Of a stretch of 64,000 nt of DNA, positions 12,701 to 25,765 are shown in pieces. Source of the DNA: Palaemon carinicauda (taxonomy: Eukaryota > Arthropoda > Malacostraca > Decapoda > Palaemonidae). The DNA is taken from contig NC_090768.1 in assembly GCF_036898095.1 (NCBI RefSeq), positions 50,213,465 through 50,277,464 of the forward strand, in the 5' to 3' direction. Position numbers and translations under genes: made by a program. The first letter of the stretch is position 1; each line of letters starts with the position of its first letter. The notes beneath the pieces were generated by a model, which made no database searches, was not told where the DNA came from, and saw only the letters and a list, made by a program, of their open reading frames with translations.

Positions 12701-15355
12701 AAGATACTAAATGAGAACCTGTACTAACGAAGATACTAAATGAGACCCTGTACTAACGAAGATACTAAATGAGAACCTGTACTAACGAAGATACTAAATG
12801 AGACCCTGTACTAACGAAGATACTAAATGAGACCCTGTACTAACGAAGATACTAAATGAGACCCTGTACTAACGAAGATACTAAATGAGACCCTGTACTA
12901 ACGAAGATACTAAATGAGACCCTGTACTAACGAAGATACTAAATGAGACCCTGTACTAACGAAGATACTAAATGAGACCCTGTACTAACGAAGATACTAA
13001 ATGAGAGAACCTGTACTAACGAAGATACTAAATGAGAACCTGTACTAACGAAGATACTAAATGAGAACCTGTACTAACGAAGATACTAAATGAGACCCTG
13101 TACTAACGAAGATACTAAATGAGACCCTGTACTAACGAAGATACTAAATGAGACCCTGTACTAACGAAGATACTAAATGAGACCCTGTACTAACGAAGAT
13201 ACTAAATGAGACCCTGTACTAACGAAGATACTAAATGAGAACCTGTACTAACGAAGATACTAAATGAGACCCTGTACTAACGAAGATACTAAACGAGACC
13301 CTGTACAAACGAAGATACTAAATGAGAACCTGTACTAACGAAGATACTAAACGAGACCCTGTACTAACGAAGATACTAAACGAGACCCTGTACTAACGAA
13401 GATACTAAATGAGAACCTGTACTAACGAAGATACTAAACGAGACCCTGTACAAACGAAGATACTAAACGAGAACCTGTACTAACGAAGATACTAAATGAG
13501 AACCTGTACTAACGAAGATACTAAACGAGAACCTGTACTAACGAAGATACTAAACGAGAACCTGTACTAACGAAGATACTAAATGAGAACCTGTACTAAC
13601 GAAGATACTAAACGAGAACCTGTACTAACGAAGATACTAAACGAGAACCTGTACTAACGAAGATACTAAATGAGAACCTGTACTAACGAAGATACTAAAC
13701 GAGAACCTGTACTAACGAAGATACTAAACGAGAACCTGTACTAACGAAGATACTAAATGAGAACCTGTACTAACGAAGATACTAAATGAGAACCTGTACC
13801 AGAGAAGATACTAAATGAGAACCTGTACTAACGAAGATACTAAATGAGAACCTGTACTAACGAAGATACTAAATGAGAACCTGTACTAACGAAGATACTA
13901 AATGAGAACCTGTACTAACGAAGATACTAAATGAGAACCTGTACTAACGAAGATACTAAATGAGACCCTGTACTAACGAAGATACTAAATGAGAACCTGT
14001 ACTAACGAAGATACTAAATGAGACCCTGTACTAACGAAGATACTAAATGAGAACCTGTACTAACGAAGATACTAAATGAGAACCTGTACTAACGAAGATA
14101 CTAAATGAGACCCTGTACTAACGAAGATACTAAATGAGAACCTGTACTAACGAAGATACTAAACTAAATGAGACCCTGTACTAACGAAGATACTAAATGA
14201 GACCCTGTACTAACGAAGATACTAAATGAGACCCTGTACTAACGAAGATACTAAATGAGAACCTGTACTAACGAAGATACTAATTGAGAACCTGTACTAA
14301 CGAAGATACTAAATGAGACCCTGTACAAACGAAGATACTAAATGAGAACCTGTACTAACGAAGATACTAAACTAAATGAGACCCTGTACTAACGAAGATA
14401 CTAAATGAGAACCTGTACTAACGAAGATACTAAATGAGAACCTGTACTAACGAAGATACTAAATGAGACCCTGTACTAACGAAGATACTAAATGAGAACC
14501 TGTACTAATGAAGATACTAAATGAGAACCTGTACTAACGAAGATATTAAACGAGAACCTGTACTAACGAAGATACTAAATGAGACCCTGTACTAACGAAG
14601 ATACTAAATGAGAACCTGTACTAACGAAGATACTAAATGAGAACCTGTACTAACGAAGATACTAAATGAGAACCTGTACTAACGAAGATACTAAACGAGA
14701 ACCTGTACTAACGAAGATACTAAATGAGACCCTGTACTAACGAAGATACTAAACGAGAACCTGTACTAACGAAGATACTAAACGAGAACCTGTACTAACG
14801 AAGATACTAAATCAGAACCTGTACTAACGAAGATACTAAACGAGAACCTGTACTAACGAAGATACTAAATCAGAACCTGTACTAACGAAGATACTAAACG
14901 AGAACCTGTACTAACGAAGATACTAAACGAGAACCTGTACTAACGAAGATACTAAATCAGAACCTGTACTAACGAAGATACTAAATGAGACCCTGGACTA
15001 ACGAAGATACTAAATGAGAACCTGTACTAACGAAGATACTAAACGAGAACCTGTACTAACGAAGATACTAAATGAGACCCTGGACTAACGAAGATACTAA
15101 ATGAGACCCTGTACTAACGAAGATACTAAATCAGAACCTGTACTAACGAAGATACTAAACGAGAACCTGTACTAACGAAGATACTAAATGAGACCCTGTA
15201 CTAACGAAGATACTAAATCAGAACCTGTACTAACGAAGATACTAAACGAGAACCTGTACTAACGAAGATACTAAACGAGAACCTGTACTAACGAAGATAC
15301 TAAATCAGAACCTGTACTAACGAAGATACTAAATGAGACCCTGGACTAACGAAGA
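6755..15355. repeat. 8.6-kb minisatellite of 29/31-bp units
   Basis: About 290-300 head-to-tail copies of a unit made of GATACTAAATGAGA, then (A/C)CCTG(T/G), then ACTAACGAA (29 bp). A 31-bp form has an extra GA (GAGAGAACC). Variants are regionally clustered: CTGGACTAAC forms dominate about 6905-8870 and return sporadically at 14990-15345. The 31-bp forms occupy about 8930-13010. AAACGAG and AAATCAG forms appear from about 13290 to the end. Rare units carry small deletions or duplications (8017, 14161, 14371). Every unit has stops in several frames, so it is non-coding. Confidence 0.95.
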
Positions 15356-17392
15356 GCAGAAGGTAGATTTTTCAGAGTGAGATTCAGTCACGTCATAAAA
15401 CAAAAACAAACATTGAAAAGGACACAAAATTTCTCAATTCACTTAATTTTAAAGGAGCTGTTTCATTGGTAAGAGTATTTTTTAATACGTATGAGGCGTA
15501 GTATTACTTCATAGTGTGTACTGCAGTAGTTAGACAGAATGCCAAAGTAAATGAGGTCTATTTCAGCTTACTATCTTATCTTCACCGGAGTAATTTTTTG
15601 TTTTTATAGTATTGTACAATATCATATCTTCACCGGAGTAATTTTGTTTTGTTTGTATAATTGTTTAATGTTTGAGCCTTTGTAGTTCATTGGGAGAGAG
15701 TGAAAAATAACATTTTACAATGGAATCAGACACAAGAACACTACCTAACTGAGGTTCCCCCACCTAACCCAACCTAGGGCTAGGGCTTAGCTCACCCTAT
15801 TCCAACGAACTACATTCACCCCAGTATTTGTTAGGACTTTGGGGGTGGATGTATGATAGCGGCCACTTGTATGTATTATCAGGGCTAAATTAGAAAACTG
15901 TAGTGTAAGGGGGGTCGCAGGGTGGGTGTTACCCCCCCCCCCCCCCATTAGGTATGTAGGTAAGGACATGACTTGCAGGTTAGGTTAACGGGGAAAGGTT
16001 AAGTTATTTCTGAATCAACGCATGAGGAACTGGCCGCTGATATACAAAGGCTTTGGACTTTAGAAATGACATGAGTTAATAAATATCGAAGACTTTGTAA
16101 TTGGTTAGGATGAACCAGGTTACTAATGGAAATATAGGTACATTTTTACATTAGCACAATATTCCTTACAAAGAAAATAAGTGTTTTTGGTGTATTTAGA
16201 GGTATATAGAGAGCCTTTCTAGTTGGCTTAGATGGACAGGGTGTGATATTTCAAAAGTTATGACTGAAAAACAAAATTTTCTGAAGCATACAAGAATCCC
16301 GGGCTAACGTACAATTCCCCACCTAACCTAACCAAGGTCCATATCCTTCCCTATCTGAGAGAGTGCTACACCCACCCCTGCGAACCTCCTGAGACCGCTG
16401 TATCTTTAGCTTACCATATTAGGGGATTTTGTATACTGACAGACCTGACCTCCAGCATGTAAAGAAAATGGGGATTGCCTTATGATTTTCTTGTTTGTAA
16501 TCAAGACCATTGTACAGAAAATCTCTCTATACCTAATTAAGCATATTTACTGGTTTATTAGGTTGCTGAATTAATGTTATTTAATCACTCATATTTATAG
16601 TTTATATTTGACAGACCTATCTTAACGTTCTTACCAATTTTAAGATACAGTATGTTTGTTTATTTCTTTACCTTACTGGGCCATTTTCCATGTGGGAGAA
16701 CTTGGGCTTGTAGCTTCCTGCTTTTCCAGCTAGGGTTGTAGCTTAGCTAATAATAATAACATACAGGTAATGTATTGGTTGACATTTTTAATCTTCAATC
16801 AGTGATGTTTTTATTGTCGTGTGACTTTTTCTTAATCAATCTCCTACATCCACTAATACTATCTGTGACAATGATAATGACCAATTTGAAACAGTTCCAC
16901 TTTTATACCCATTTAGACAATATGTGTTTATTTGGATCCCCGCAAGCAAGTGGTCAGTTCTTATTTGGAAGGAGAAAGTGTGTTTAAAGGTGTTTCTGTA
17001 ACTTTAATTGACTGAAAAAAATACTTTAAAAGTTTCAAGGACAGGTTAGACTAGGAAATATCTCGGAAAAAACCAAGTTTCACAGGGGAAGACGGTCATA
17101 TAGTAAGCGCAGGCTTGCAACTTTTCATGAGGTTGGTTGTGTTAGGTTAGGAGGGGAACCTTAGGTTAGTGTTTGAACTGTTTAAAATATACAGCAGTTT
17201 TACAGTCACAACTTCGAGAACATTATAACCTCGATAATTTGAAAAATAGGGATTTCTGTCAAATGTTTTTTTCAAAATTGTACAAATTGCTTATCAATCT
17301 GTTAACTTCTGCCGCCTCAACACGATCATGGAAGAGTCAAAGATATCGGGAAAAAATATGGATGTGATGGTCATCAATAAGTATAAAAATAC
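15356..17392. other. Intergenic stretch without a recognisable gene
   Basis: AT-rich DNA with a duplicated TATCTTCACCGGAGTAATTT block (about 15577 and 15627), AACCTAACC-type motifs (15750-15780, 16320), a C15 homopolymer near 15931 and another copy of the dispersed repeat at about 16660-16765 (CCAGCTAGGGTTGTAGCTTA followed by AATAATAAT). Open frames here are short and lack any domain signal. Confidence 0.6.
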
Positions 17393-17421
17393 TTTGTTCC
17401 GTAACTGGAATACAAACCACG

Positions 17422-17550
17422 CGTAGCTGAAATGACGAGCCATTAATTTTTAACGAGGGTTTACTACCCACACCGCTAGTTAGCGGGGGTAGGGGAGGGT
17501 AGCTTGCTACCCCCCCCCCTCTCACACACCTGTGCTTGGGCTCACTTTGC
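17422..17550 (+). repeat. Left inverted terminal repeat of DIRS D
   Basis: Starts CGTAGCTGAAATGACGAGCC and runs through AACGAGGGTTTACTACCC, a hairpin-like CTAGTTAG core and CACCTGTG to CTCACTTTGCT. It pairs with 27384-27514 with several mismatches and small indels. This copy is therefore older than A-C, whose repeats match almost perfectly. Confidence 0.8.
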
Positions 17551-17978
17551 TCTCGGCTCGGATGGTAGTCGGACGTGTCCGCTCACATCCTCGCCGTCAT
17601 TTGGCAGCCATTTAATTGCTTTTGTCTTTTCTTTTTCTTTTTCTAGTTCTGTTTGTGAAGTTGGCTTCTGCGATCATGCACACTTGCCCTGGGTTTCCCG
17701 ACCACCCCTGTGGAACATTCATGTCGGCGACTGAGACTGATCCTCACGCCCTTTGTCCTGCTTGTAGGGCCCAACGGTGTGATAGCAACAACAGGTGTAG
17801 TGAGTGTAGGGAGTGGTCTATCTCCCAGTGGGAGAGGTTTTCGTGACGACGGAAGAAGAAGTCCAAGCGGGATATTTCTCCTCCGAAGGTTTCTTTGAAA
17901 GGAGAAAAACCCAAGGCCTCTTCTTCCGTTGCCCAAACCTCCTCCGAAGCTCTCACTTGGTCATTCTCTTTCGAGAGA

Positions 17979-20318
17979 CCGTCGAGTGGTAGTGTAGACC
18001 GATGTACTGTTTACCAACCTCGGGGCTCGAGAGATGACGTCGCTTCCCCTAGCGAAGCAGCTCCACCTCTCCCCCCGGGGGAGGATATGTCGCTAACCTT
18101 ATTTCAGCTTTGGTCCTCCTTGGGGCTTACCGGTTCGCCCTCCAAGGAGGTTTTGCTTAACTACATCCGATTGGGTGCTGCTGTCAAGCAATCGCCGTCG
18201 CCATCAGAGGTTGATCCTCTGTCTCTTGTCGACGTTGCGGTGTTAGAAGTATCCAATGCGGTATCACCCATCACCTCTGCCTCTTCAAACCCTACGGTAG
18301 CTGACGACTTAGTTTCTCCCGTTCCTGTTCAACCTACGAGGGAGAAACTAAGTCCATCGTCAGTCTCTCCTGCTAGTGTTTCTTCCCCTTGGGGGAGTTC
18401 ACTTACAGAGACTCCTCTTCGGAGGACTGCAGAAGGTCAGCTTGCTGATCCAACGGCTCCCAGTGGGCACATTCGTCGGAAGGCTCGCCTTCCTCTTCGC
18501 CATAGAGGCCTTCCTTCACCTGCGGTGAGAAGGCGCCTCTTTGGTTCAACACCTTAGATGCAGTCTACCGCAGAGGAGCCTCGAGACCAATCACCTATCA
18601 CTGCTCCTGCACTGGTCCTGGACCTTTCTGCAGATCGTTCGCGATCTCCTTCAGTGGAAGGTCGTCCTTTTAAAGGACACGTCAACCTTCCATCCGACAG
18701 ACCTGCCGACCTACCGTCACCTTTTCTACATGGGCCTAACAAGGTTTTCCCTAAGCACGCCAAGGCGCGCCAACCAGATACGCGGTACGCTCCAACGAAA
18801 CCTGACGAACGCTGTTTAGTAGCTCGTCAGACCCCATCACTAAACCCTAACACAGGGCATCAAGGGCGTACGCGCCAACACGTGTATACGTTCCAACAGG
18901 AGCATAGCTCCATCATGCGCTATGCGCGCCCTCATGCGCATATGCGCCCACGTTCTCCTGCGCGCCAGGTCTTGCCTGAGCCTACGCACCTGCGCCCAGC
19001 TGCGTGCCAGCGCTCTCCTGCGCGCCATCAACCTTCTGTGTACCAGCGCTCTCCCGCGCGCCATCAGTCAACTGCCCGTACACAAATGCGCCCAACATCT
19101 AACTCTCCTACACGCCAACGATCTACTGAACATGGTGCTGTGGGAAGTCAACACAGCTGGCTTCTCCCACGCGCCAACCGGTACCATCGCGCCAGCGTTC
19201 GCCTTTGCACCAGCCTTCTCTCGCACGCATCCACGAGGATACGCGCGCGCTCGCCTATCCTCTCCAAAGGATGCGCGCCAACATTCTATTGCGCACCCAC
19301 GCGCCCCCCATGATTCAATTGCGCTCCCGCGCGCTAGGGATCTTTCTCCTGCGCGCGCACCCCCTACGTCTGGTACAGGTACGCGCGAACTCTCTCCCAC
19401 GCCCCCGCGCACTTAACGTATTGATCCTGCGCGCTCGCACGCGAATACTCTCCCGTGCGCGCGCACGCGCCAACAGTCTCTCGTGCGCGCACGCGCCAAC
19501 AGTCTCCCGTGCGTGTGCCAGTACGGCAACAGTCTCCCGCGGGCCAGCAGTCTCCCGCGGGCCAGCAGTCTCCCGCGGGCCAGCAGTCTCCCGCGTGCCA
19601 ACAGTCTCCCGCGCACACCAGCAGTCTCCCGCACGTGAGCTCCGATATGCTCCCTCGTGTGAGCGTCAATAACCTCCCACGCGCGAGACTGCTGAACTAT
19701 GCACGGCAAGGTCGCCATCGCCTCATTCCCCTCCCCTCAGGCGCATACCACCGCGCATTGTGGGAGAAGGGAAACATCTAGAGGGGTCCAGGATCCCAAA
19801 GCCACCACAGGGAAACCCACCAATGATGGGGACTCCTCCCAGGGATCCTTCAATTCCTGTCCCTTCAAGGGGTATGTCTAACAGCGCATCTGTCAGCCAA
19901 CAGCCCTGGTTTGGTGCACTGATCAGAGCCGTAACACAGGCTTTCAACCCTGTCTTCTCTGAATTGGGACACAGAACCATGGCTTCTTCTACCCCTTTGA
20001 AGAGAAAAAGAGGAGTTCCAGACGCGGTCACTTCCCCAAGGGCGAAACTGACTCCACGCAGACCTAAGAAGGCAGGTTCCTTCTATTCCTCAGACTGCGT
20101 CTCCTTCCTTTTGAGACGAAGATTTCCCGTTCCCAGGGGAATCACGCGAAGAGGGACTTTCCCCCATCGCACCAATGGGGGAAACCTCTCCTCGCGCCGA
20201 GGGGTCTACTCAGTCAAGGATTGAAAGGAACATGCCACCCTCGTCAATGTTGGAGTCCTACATCCTTCCCAGGAAAGAATCAAAGGACTCCAAAACATTG
20301 CCAAAGTCCTCTACTAGG
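17979..20318 (+). repeat. Gag module duplication, unit 1 (2.34 kb)
   Basis: Unit 1 starts at CCGTCGAGTGGTAGTG and unit 2 at 20319 with CCGTCGAGTGGTAGCG. Shared landmarks in order: a GSPSKE(V/A)L...IRLGAAVKQS segment, EVDPLS(L/I)VD, the Arg/Ser/Pro-rich repeat zone, a WFG(A/S)LIRAV segment and a KDSKT(L/A)PKSS end. The two units have diverged strongly, so the duplication is old. It may be a property of the family rather than of this copy. Confidence 0.75.
19513..19620 (+). repeat. 18-bp tandem repeat in gag of D
   Basis: CAGCAGTCTCCCGCGGGC is repeated with few changes, coding for a QQSPAG-type hexapeptide in one frame. It is one of several local repeat expansions in the Arg/Ser/Pro-rich middle of Gag. 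Confidence 0.8.
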
Positions 20319-22735
20319 CCGTCGAGTGGTAGCGTTGGCCGTACTTATGTTGACCGACCTCGGGGTTAGGGAGAGAGAGTTGCCTCCCATAGCGAGGCAG
20401 CTCCTCCTCCTCCCCTGGGGAAGGATATTTCTGATAACAATGTGCTAATGATGATTTGTTACAGCTTTGGGCTTCCTTGGGGCTTAAGGGGTCGCCCTCC
20501 AAGGAAGCCCTGTTTGACATAATCAGGTTGGGGGCTGCTGTCAAACAGTCGCTGGCGGTAGCAGAGGTTGATCCTCTTTCTATTGTCGACTTTGTTGTGG
20601 CAGGGGCTTCCGACGAGTTAGGTCAAACCCCTGCTTTGGTTCCTGATGCAGCCGAAGCCTTAGTTCCCCCCTCCGAACATCCTTCGAAGGAGGAGCTAAG
20701 TCCAATGGTCTCTCCTGCAGTGATTCTCCCCCTCAGGGGAGTTCACTGACAGAGACTCCTCTTTGGAGGACTGATGATGGTCTGCCTGCCGCCCCCAAAG
20801 GACGTATCAAAAGAAAGGCTCGCCTTCCTCTTCGCCATAGAGGCCTTCCTTCTCCCCACAAGGGAGTTAGGAGGCGCCTCTTCGGTTCTTCACCTTCGCA
20901 GTCCCCCGCAGAGGATCCTCCCCGTCGTGCACCGACCGTTGCAGTTGCATCCTTGGACCTCTCTGCTGATCGTTCACAATCTCCTTCGCCTGCCAGAGCT
21001 TCGGACCTGCCATCTCCGTTCCTGGCTGCTGACGCGCTGTGGGCGCCCACGCACCCCGTTATCTAACGGGCTTCGGTCCCTTCAGGGCAAAAGGGGCTTT
21101 CTCACATTGTGAGTAAGTCCCTTAAGCGCCAGGTATCCCCTGCGTGCTAACGTTCTCCTGCCCGCTTAGAGCTGTGAAGTCTTCTCACCGTAGACCTTCA
21201 CCTTCAGAGACAACGCCCCAGCGACCTCTTGCAGCTGAGACTACGCGCCAGCGCTCTCCTGCTCACCAGTGCTCACCTGCGCGCCAGCGCTCTCCTGCTC
21301 ACCAGTGCTCACCAGCGCTCACCTGCGCGCCAGCGCTCACCTGCGCGCCAGCGCTCACCTGCTCGCCAGCATTCTCCTGTATGCCAGCGATCTCCTCGCC
21401 AACGTACAACTGCGCGCCCTCATCTGGATGCGCGCCACGCGTGCCCATTATCTCCTGCTCGCCAGCGTTCGCCTGCGTGCCAACGTTCGCCTGCGTGCCA
21501 ACGTTCGCCTGAGCGCCCACGATCTCCGGATCTGGGCGCAGGAGGAAAGAACCTTGCTTCTCCTTCCCTTCAGCGACCTCCGGATCTGGGCGCAGGAGGG
21601 AAGAACCTTGCTTCTCCTTCCCTTCAGCCGTCGGACCTCGCTTGCTCGTCAGCCATCACACGCAGTCACCAGTTCCTGCTGTGCGCCCTCCTGCGCGCCC
21701 ACGCGCTAGGGGTAATTCCCCTGCGCGTGCGCATTCTCCTAGAGCCCGTTGAGATCCTGCGCCCGCGCACTCGCGAACAATCACTTCCGCGCGCACAAGC
21801 GCTTGCACTCAGATCACGCAACTGCGCGCCACCGATCTCCTGATCGCCCACGCGCTCCATCGCCTGTGCGCCATCGCTCGCCAGCACGCCCACTCGCCCT
21901 CTCATAGATCGCCTGCGCTCCCGTGCGCTCCCGTGCGCCCCCTCGCTTGTGCGCAGTCACTCGCCTACGCGCCCCGCACGCCATCGCTCACCTGCGCACC
22001 ATCGCTCGCCAACGCGCCATCGGTCTCCTGCGCGCCAACGCTCGCCCGCGCGCCCGCGCACGAACCAGGCAAGATCCTATCGCGCGAGCGCCAGCGCGAT
22101 TCCCATATGGAGGCACAACGCGAGCCACCGCGCGAGCCTACAGGAACGAGAGCTGCCAAGTCATCATCCTCACGTTCTCCCCCGCAAGCACAGACCAGCG
22201 CGCTCGTAGGAGGGAGGGAAGTCTCCAGATAGGTCCAGGAACCAACCTTCTTCTTCTTCCCTTTCTTTTCAGGCATGCCCAGTTGTCGTTTCTACTCCGA
22301 AGGATCACCCGATCCCCTTCCCTCCAGAAGCCATGGTTCGGGTCCCTCATCAGAGCTGTCGTGCAGGCTGTCAAACCTGCCTTCGCTGAGATGGGCCTCA
22401 AATCAATGCCGGCTCCGACCCCACTTAAGATGAAGAGAGGAGTAGAAGTCGTGGTAACTTCTCCAAGGGTCAAGCTGGCTCCTTGGACATCCTTGAGGAA
22501 GGCTCCTCCCCCCCCCAGACTTTCTCTCCCTCTCCTGTGGACGAGGATTTTCCGTCCTCGGGAATCTTCCGAGGTGAGGCGTTCTCCCATCGCACCAATG
22601 GGAGAAACCCTGCCTCGCGCAGGAGAATCGTCCCGGGTAGGGGCGGTGAAGAGCCCTCAGTCGTCTTTGCTGGAGTCCTGTATTCCTCCCTTGAGGGAAC
22701 CTAAGGACTCCAAGACAGCCCCCAAGTCATCCTCA
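20319..22735 (+). repeat. Gag module duplication, unit 2 (2.4 kb)
   Basis: Second copy of the module at 17979-20318. It contains its own small tandem repeats: alternating CTCACCTGCGCGCCAGCG blocks (21245-21370) and a 55-bp direct repeat at about 21523-21627 (CTCCGGATCTGGGCGCAGGA twice). After it the single-copy Gag 3' part begins. Confidence 0.75.
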
Positions 22736-23760
22736 AGAATTCACCCAGAGCCAACAAGACCCGCAGAGAACGTCCACGTGTCCCCCCAAGAAGAGCCTTT
22801 GTGGACGGAAGACACTGCTGCCAGTTCTCGAGGAGGGGAGCCACAGGAGTCAGAACATGCCTTCTGGCAGGTTCTGACCCTGATGAGGCATATCAACAGG
22901 TTTCCTGATCCTGAGATTCCTCCTCGAGAGGGCAAGGATACGGTCCTGGACCGAGTCTTTGGCACTCAGAAGCCTGCTAAGGCCAGTGCAGCTTTGCCCT
23001 GGTCCCAAAGGGTGAAGAGTGCCAGGGACAAGGTTGAGGGCCAGCTCTCCGAGCTCGCCTCCTCCAGCCGTTCCTCCTCGTATCCACCAGAGGAGGTACT
23101 TTGAGATCATGTAAGAGTCTTGTTTAGCTCTTCCCTTGCACCACTCTGTGGGAGAGCCTACCAAGGAAGTCCCTCTTGAGAGACTCTCTAGTCGGCAAGT
23201 GACTTTCTCGGCGACAGAGATCCTAAGCCAGGAGAAGGTTGCAAAGTGTGCCATGCAGGCTACTTTGTGGCTGGACATCTGGCTGGGGTCTCTTGGCATC
23301 CTGTTGCAATCCAAAAACCTGTCTAAGGAGAGCACCAGGAAGGCCCTGGAGACCTTCCTCCTCTCGGGCACCCGCACCATTGAGTTTCTGGCCCACCAAG
23401 TATCGAACTTGTGGGCCAATTCGATCCTGAAACAACACGATGCGGTGGCAGAGAGGTTCCACGTGAAGGTTCCAACCGTCGAGGTCAGCAGGCTCAGACA
23501 TTCTTCCATTTTGGGGAAGAATTCATTTGAGCCTAAAGACATGGAACAGGTAGCCGAGAGGTGGAGGAAGTTCAACCAGGACTCCCTCCTTCATAGGGCT
23601 CTTACATCGAAGCCCTACAAACCTCCGGCACCTCAACAACCTCGCCCGTCCAAGACGACGAAACCGGCTGTGGCAGCAGAGACAACGGTGTCGAAGCCCT
23701 CTCCTGTCAAAGACAAGAAAGGCAAAAAGTCCTCCAGGGGAGGCAAGAATCCTAGAGGGA

Positions 23761-25765
23761 GTGGCCGAGGCCGCAAACGCTAGGATTAGCAATCCCCCTG
23801 CATGTCCACCAGTAGGGGGATACCTTCAAAGTTGCGCAGACAGGTGGCAGCAACTCGGGACTGATTCCTGGACGATTTCCGTAATCAGTCAGGGATATCG
23901 CGTCCCGTTCATAACATCTCTACCTCCCCTGACAGCGGATCCAGCGTCGTTGAGCTCCTTTGCCATGGGATCGGCAAGGGGGCAAGCCCTACGGGCAGAA
24001 GTCGAGACCATGTTAAAGAAGGGCGCTCTCCAAGAGGTTTTCGACGGTTCCCCAGGCTTCTTCAGTCGACTCTTTCTTGTAAATAAGGCGTCTGGAGGCT
24101 GGACACCAGTCATTGACCTCTCAGCCCTGAACAGGTTTTTCAAACAAGCCCCGTTCAGCATGGAGACGGCGGACACGGTCAGAATTGCGGTGAGACCACA
24201 AGACTTCATATGTACACTGGACCTGAAAGACGCGTACTTCCAGATCCCAATCCATCCGTCTTCAAGGAAGTACTTAAGATTCAGCCTAGACAACAAGATC
24301 TACCAGTTCAAGGTGCTGTGTTTCGGTATCTCCACAGCACCTCAGGTATTCACCAGAGTGTTCACCCTGATTTCTTCGTGGGCATACAAGATCGGCATCC
24401 GTCTCCTTCGTTATCTGGACGACTGGCTGATCCTGGCAGACTCGGAGTCGACTCTTCTTCGACACCAAGACAAGCTTCTGGGACTTTGCCAAGATCTAGG
24501 GATCATGGTAAATCTCGAGAAGTCTTCTCTGCTTCCAACTCAGCGACTGGTATATCTAGGCATGATTTTGGACACCAATCTCCACAAAGCCTTCCCATCA
24601 GACGACAGGATAGCAAGACTGAGGAGGGTCGCAGATCCTTTCCTCAGACGAGAACTCCCAGCCCAATCGTGGTTACGTCTCCTCGGTCACCTTTCTTCAC
24701 TGGCCCGTTTAGTTCCAAATGGTCGCCTCAGGATGAGATCCCTGCAATGGCGACTAAAGTCCCTGTGGAATCAAGGACACGATTCCCCGGACGTCTTGGT
24801 CCCTATGGGTCCTGCGGAACGGACAGACCTTCAGTAGTGTGTGATGGACAAGAACCTACGAAAGGGGGTGGATCCTCTCGTCCTCCCCCCAGATTTGATG
24901 CTGTTTTCGGATGCCTCATAAAAAGGGTAGGGGCCCATGTTCTGAACCACAGGACCTCAGGCCTCTGGTCAGAATCAGAAAAGTGCCTCCATATAAACCT
25001 GCTAGAAATGAAGGCCGTATACCTGGCACTTCAACAGTTCCAACAATACCTGGCAGATCACTCCGTGGTTGTGATGAGCGACAACACCACGGTAGTGGCT
25101 TACATCAACAAGCAGGGAGGTACCTTTTCAGTGCAGGTATCAAGCAGGGAGGTACCTTTTCAGTGCAGGTATCCCATCTTGCAGAAGATATACTGTGATG
25201 GACCAAAGTCCACTCGATTCCACTATCAGCTCGCTTCATTCCAGGCAAGAGGAATGTGCTCGCCGACAGTCTGACCAGGGCACCTCAGATAGTGAGTACC
25301 GATTGGTCTTTGGATCGTCTAGTAGCCAACAAAGTCCTGACTTTGTGGGGCTCCCCGACGGTAGATCTGTTCGCGACAGCTTTGAATTTCAAGCTTCCGC
25401 TGTACTACTGCTCCCCAGTCCTGGACCCCAAGTCACTCTGGCAAGATGCCTTCCTACAACGGTGGGACAACATCGACGTTTACGCCTTTCCCCCGTTCTG
25501 TCTGATGAGAAGGGTACTCAACAAGACCAGAATATCTGTCAACCTTTCGATGACCTTGAAAGCTCGGCTATGGCATCACGCAGAGTGGTTCCCGGAACTT
25601 CTGCAGCTCCTGACGGAACTCCCGAGAGAACTTCCTACTCGACACGAGCTACTCAGACAACCACATGCCAACATCTTCCACAAAGCCGTTGCATCGCTGC
25701 GGCTTCACGTCCGGAGACTATCCAGCGTCTCCTCACAGAGAGAGGTTTTTTCAACAAGTTGCTGA
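23761..25765 (+). pseudogene. RT / RNase H / linker of DIRS D (frameshifted)
   Basis: 23761-24837 is an open 358-codon RT: pre-RT GYRVPF, SPGFFSRLFLV, motif A LDLKDAYF, motif B LCFGISTAP and motif C RYLDDWLIL. After a stop at 24835-24837 the frame is lost. RNase H starts LMLFSDAS at about 24893, then a 1-nt frame change at about 24920 leads to GAHVLNHRTSG, ...NLLEMKAVYLAL and MSDNTTVVAYINKQGG in another frame. A 32-bp tandem duplication (about 25110-25173) shifts it again. 25256-25765 then codes the conserved DIRS linker (TVDLFATAL, DAFLQRWDNIDVYAFPPF). The catalytic YLDD is intact, but a full polyprotein cannot be made without recoding. Confidence 0.85.
25110..25173 (+). repeat. 32-bp tandem duplication breaking RNase H of D
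   Basis: CAAGCAGGGAGGTACCTTTT plus CAGTGCAGGTAT occurs twice head to tail. As 32 is not a multiple of 3, it puts the downstream linker out of frame. Confidence 0.9.

Larger units (their letters stand above)
17676..23783 (+). pseudogene. Gag-like gene of DIRS D, internally duplicated and broken
   Basis: It opens with MHTCPGFPDHPCG and a Cys/His cluster DPHALCPACRAQRC...CSEC, the same spacing as Gag of copy C. In-frame stops at 17844-17846 (a CGA-like codon now TGA) and 18555-18557 (TAG) interrupt it. Frame changes follow through the GC-rich, Arg/Ser/Pro-rich middle (RQRSPA-type repeats). The 3' part is cleaner: 21923-23104 and 23136-23783. The latter ends in a very basic tail (KKGKKSSRGGKNPRGSGRGR), as expected for a nucleic-acid-binding Gag C-terminus. 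Gag of DIRS elements packages the RNA; the exact function here is inferred from position. It overlaps the RT start by about 20 bp. Confidence 0.7.

Noticed and set aside
6755..15355. Could the regular array be a CRISPR locus?
   Set aside because: Units are contiguous and nearly identical across their full 29/31 bp with no unique spacers; the setting is eukaryotic. It is a minisatellite.
18840..19718. Long minus-strand ORFs rich in Ala/Arg/Gly
   Set aside because: They are shadows of the GC-rich repeat part of gag; low-complexity codons leave all frames open.
21229..22232. Arg/Ser/Pro-rich ORFs as a host SR-type splicing protein
   Set aside because: Repeats lie within the duplicated gag module of DIRS D and shift frame repeatedly; no RRM domain is present.
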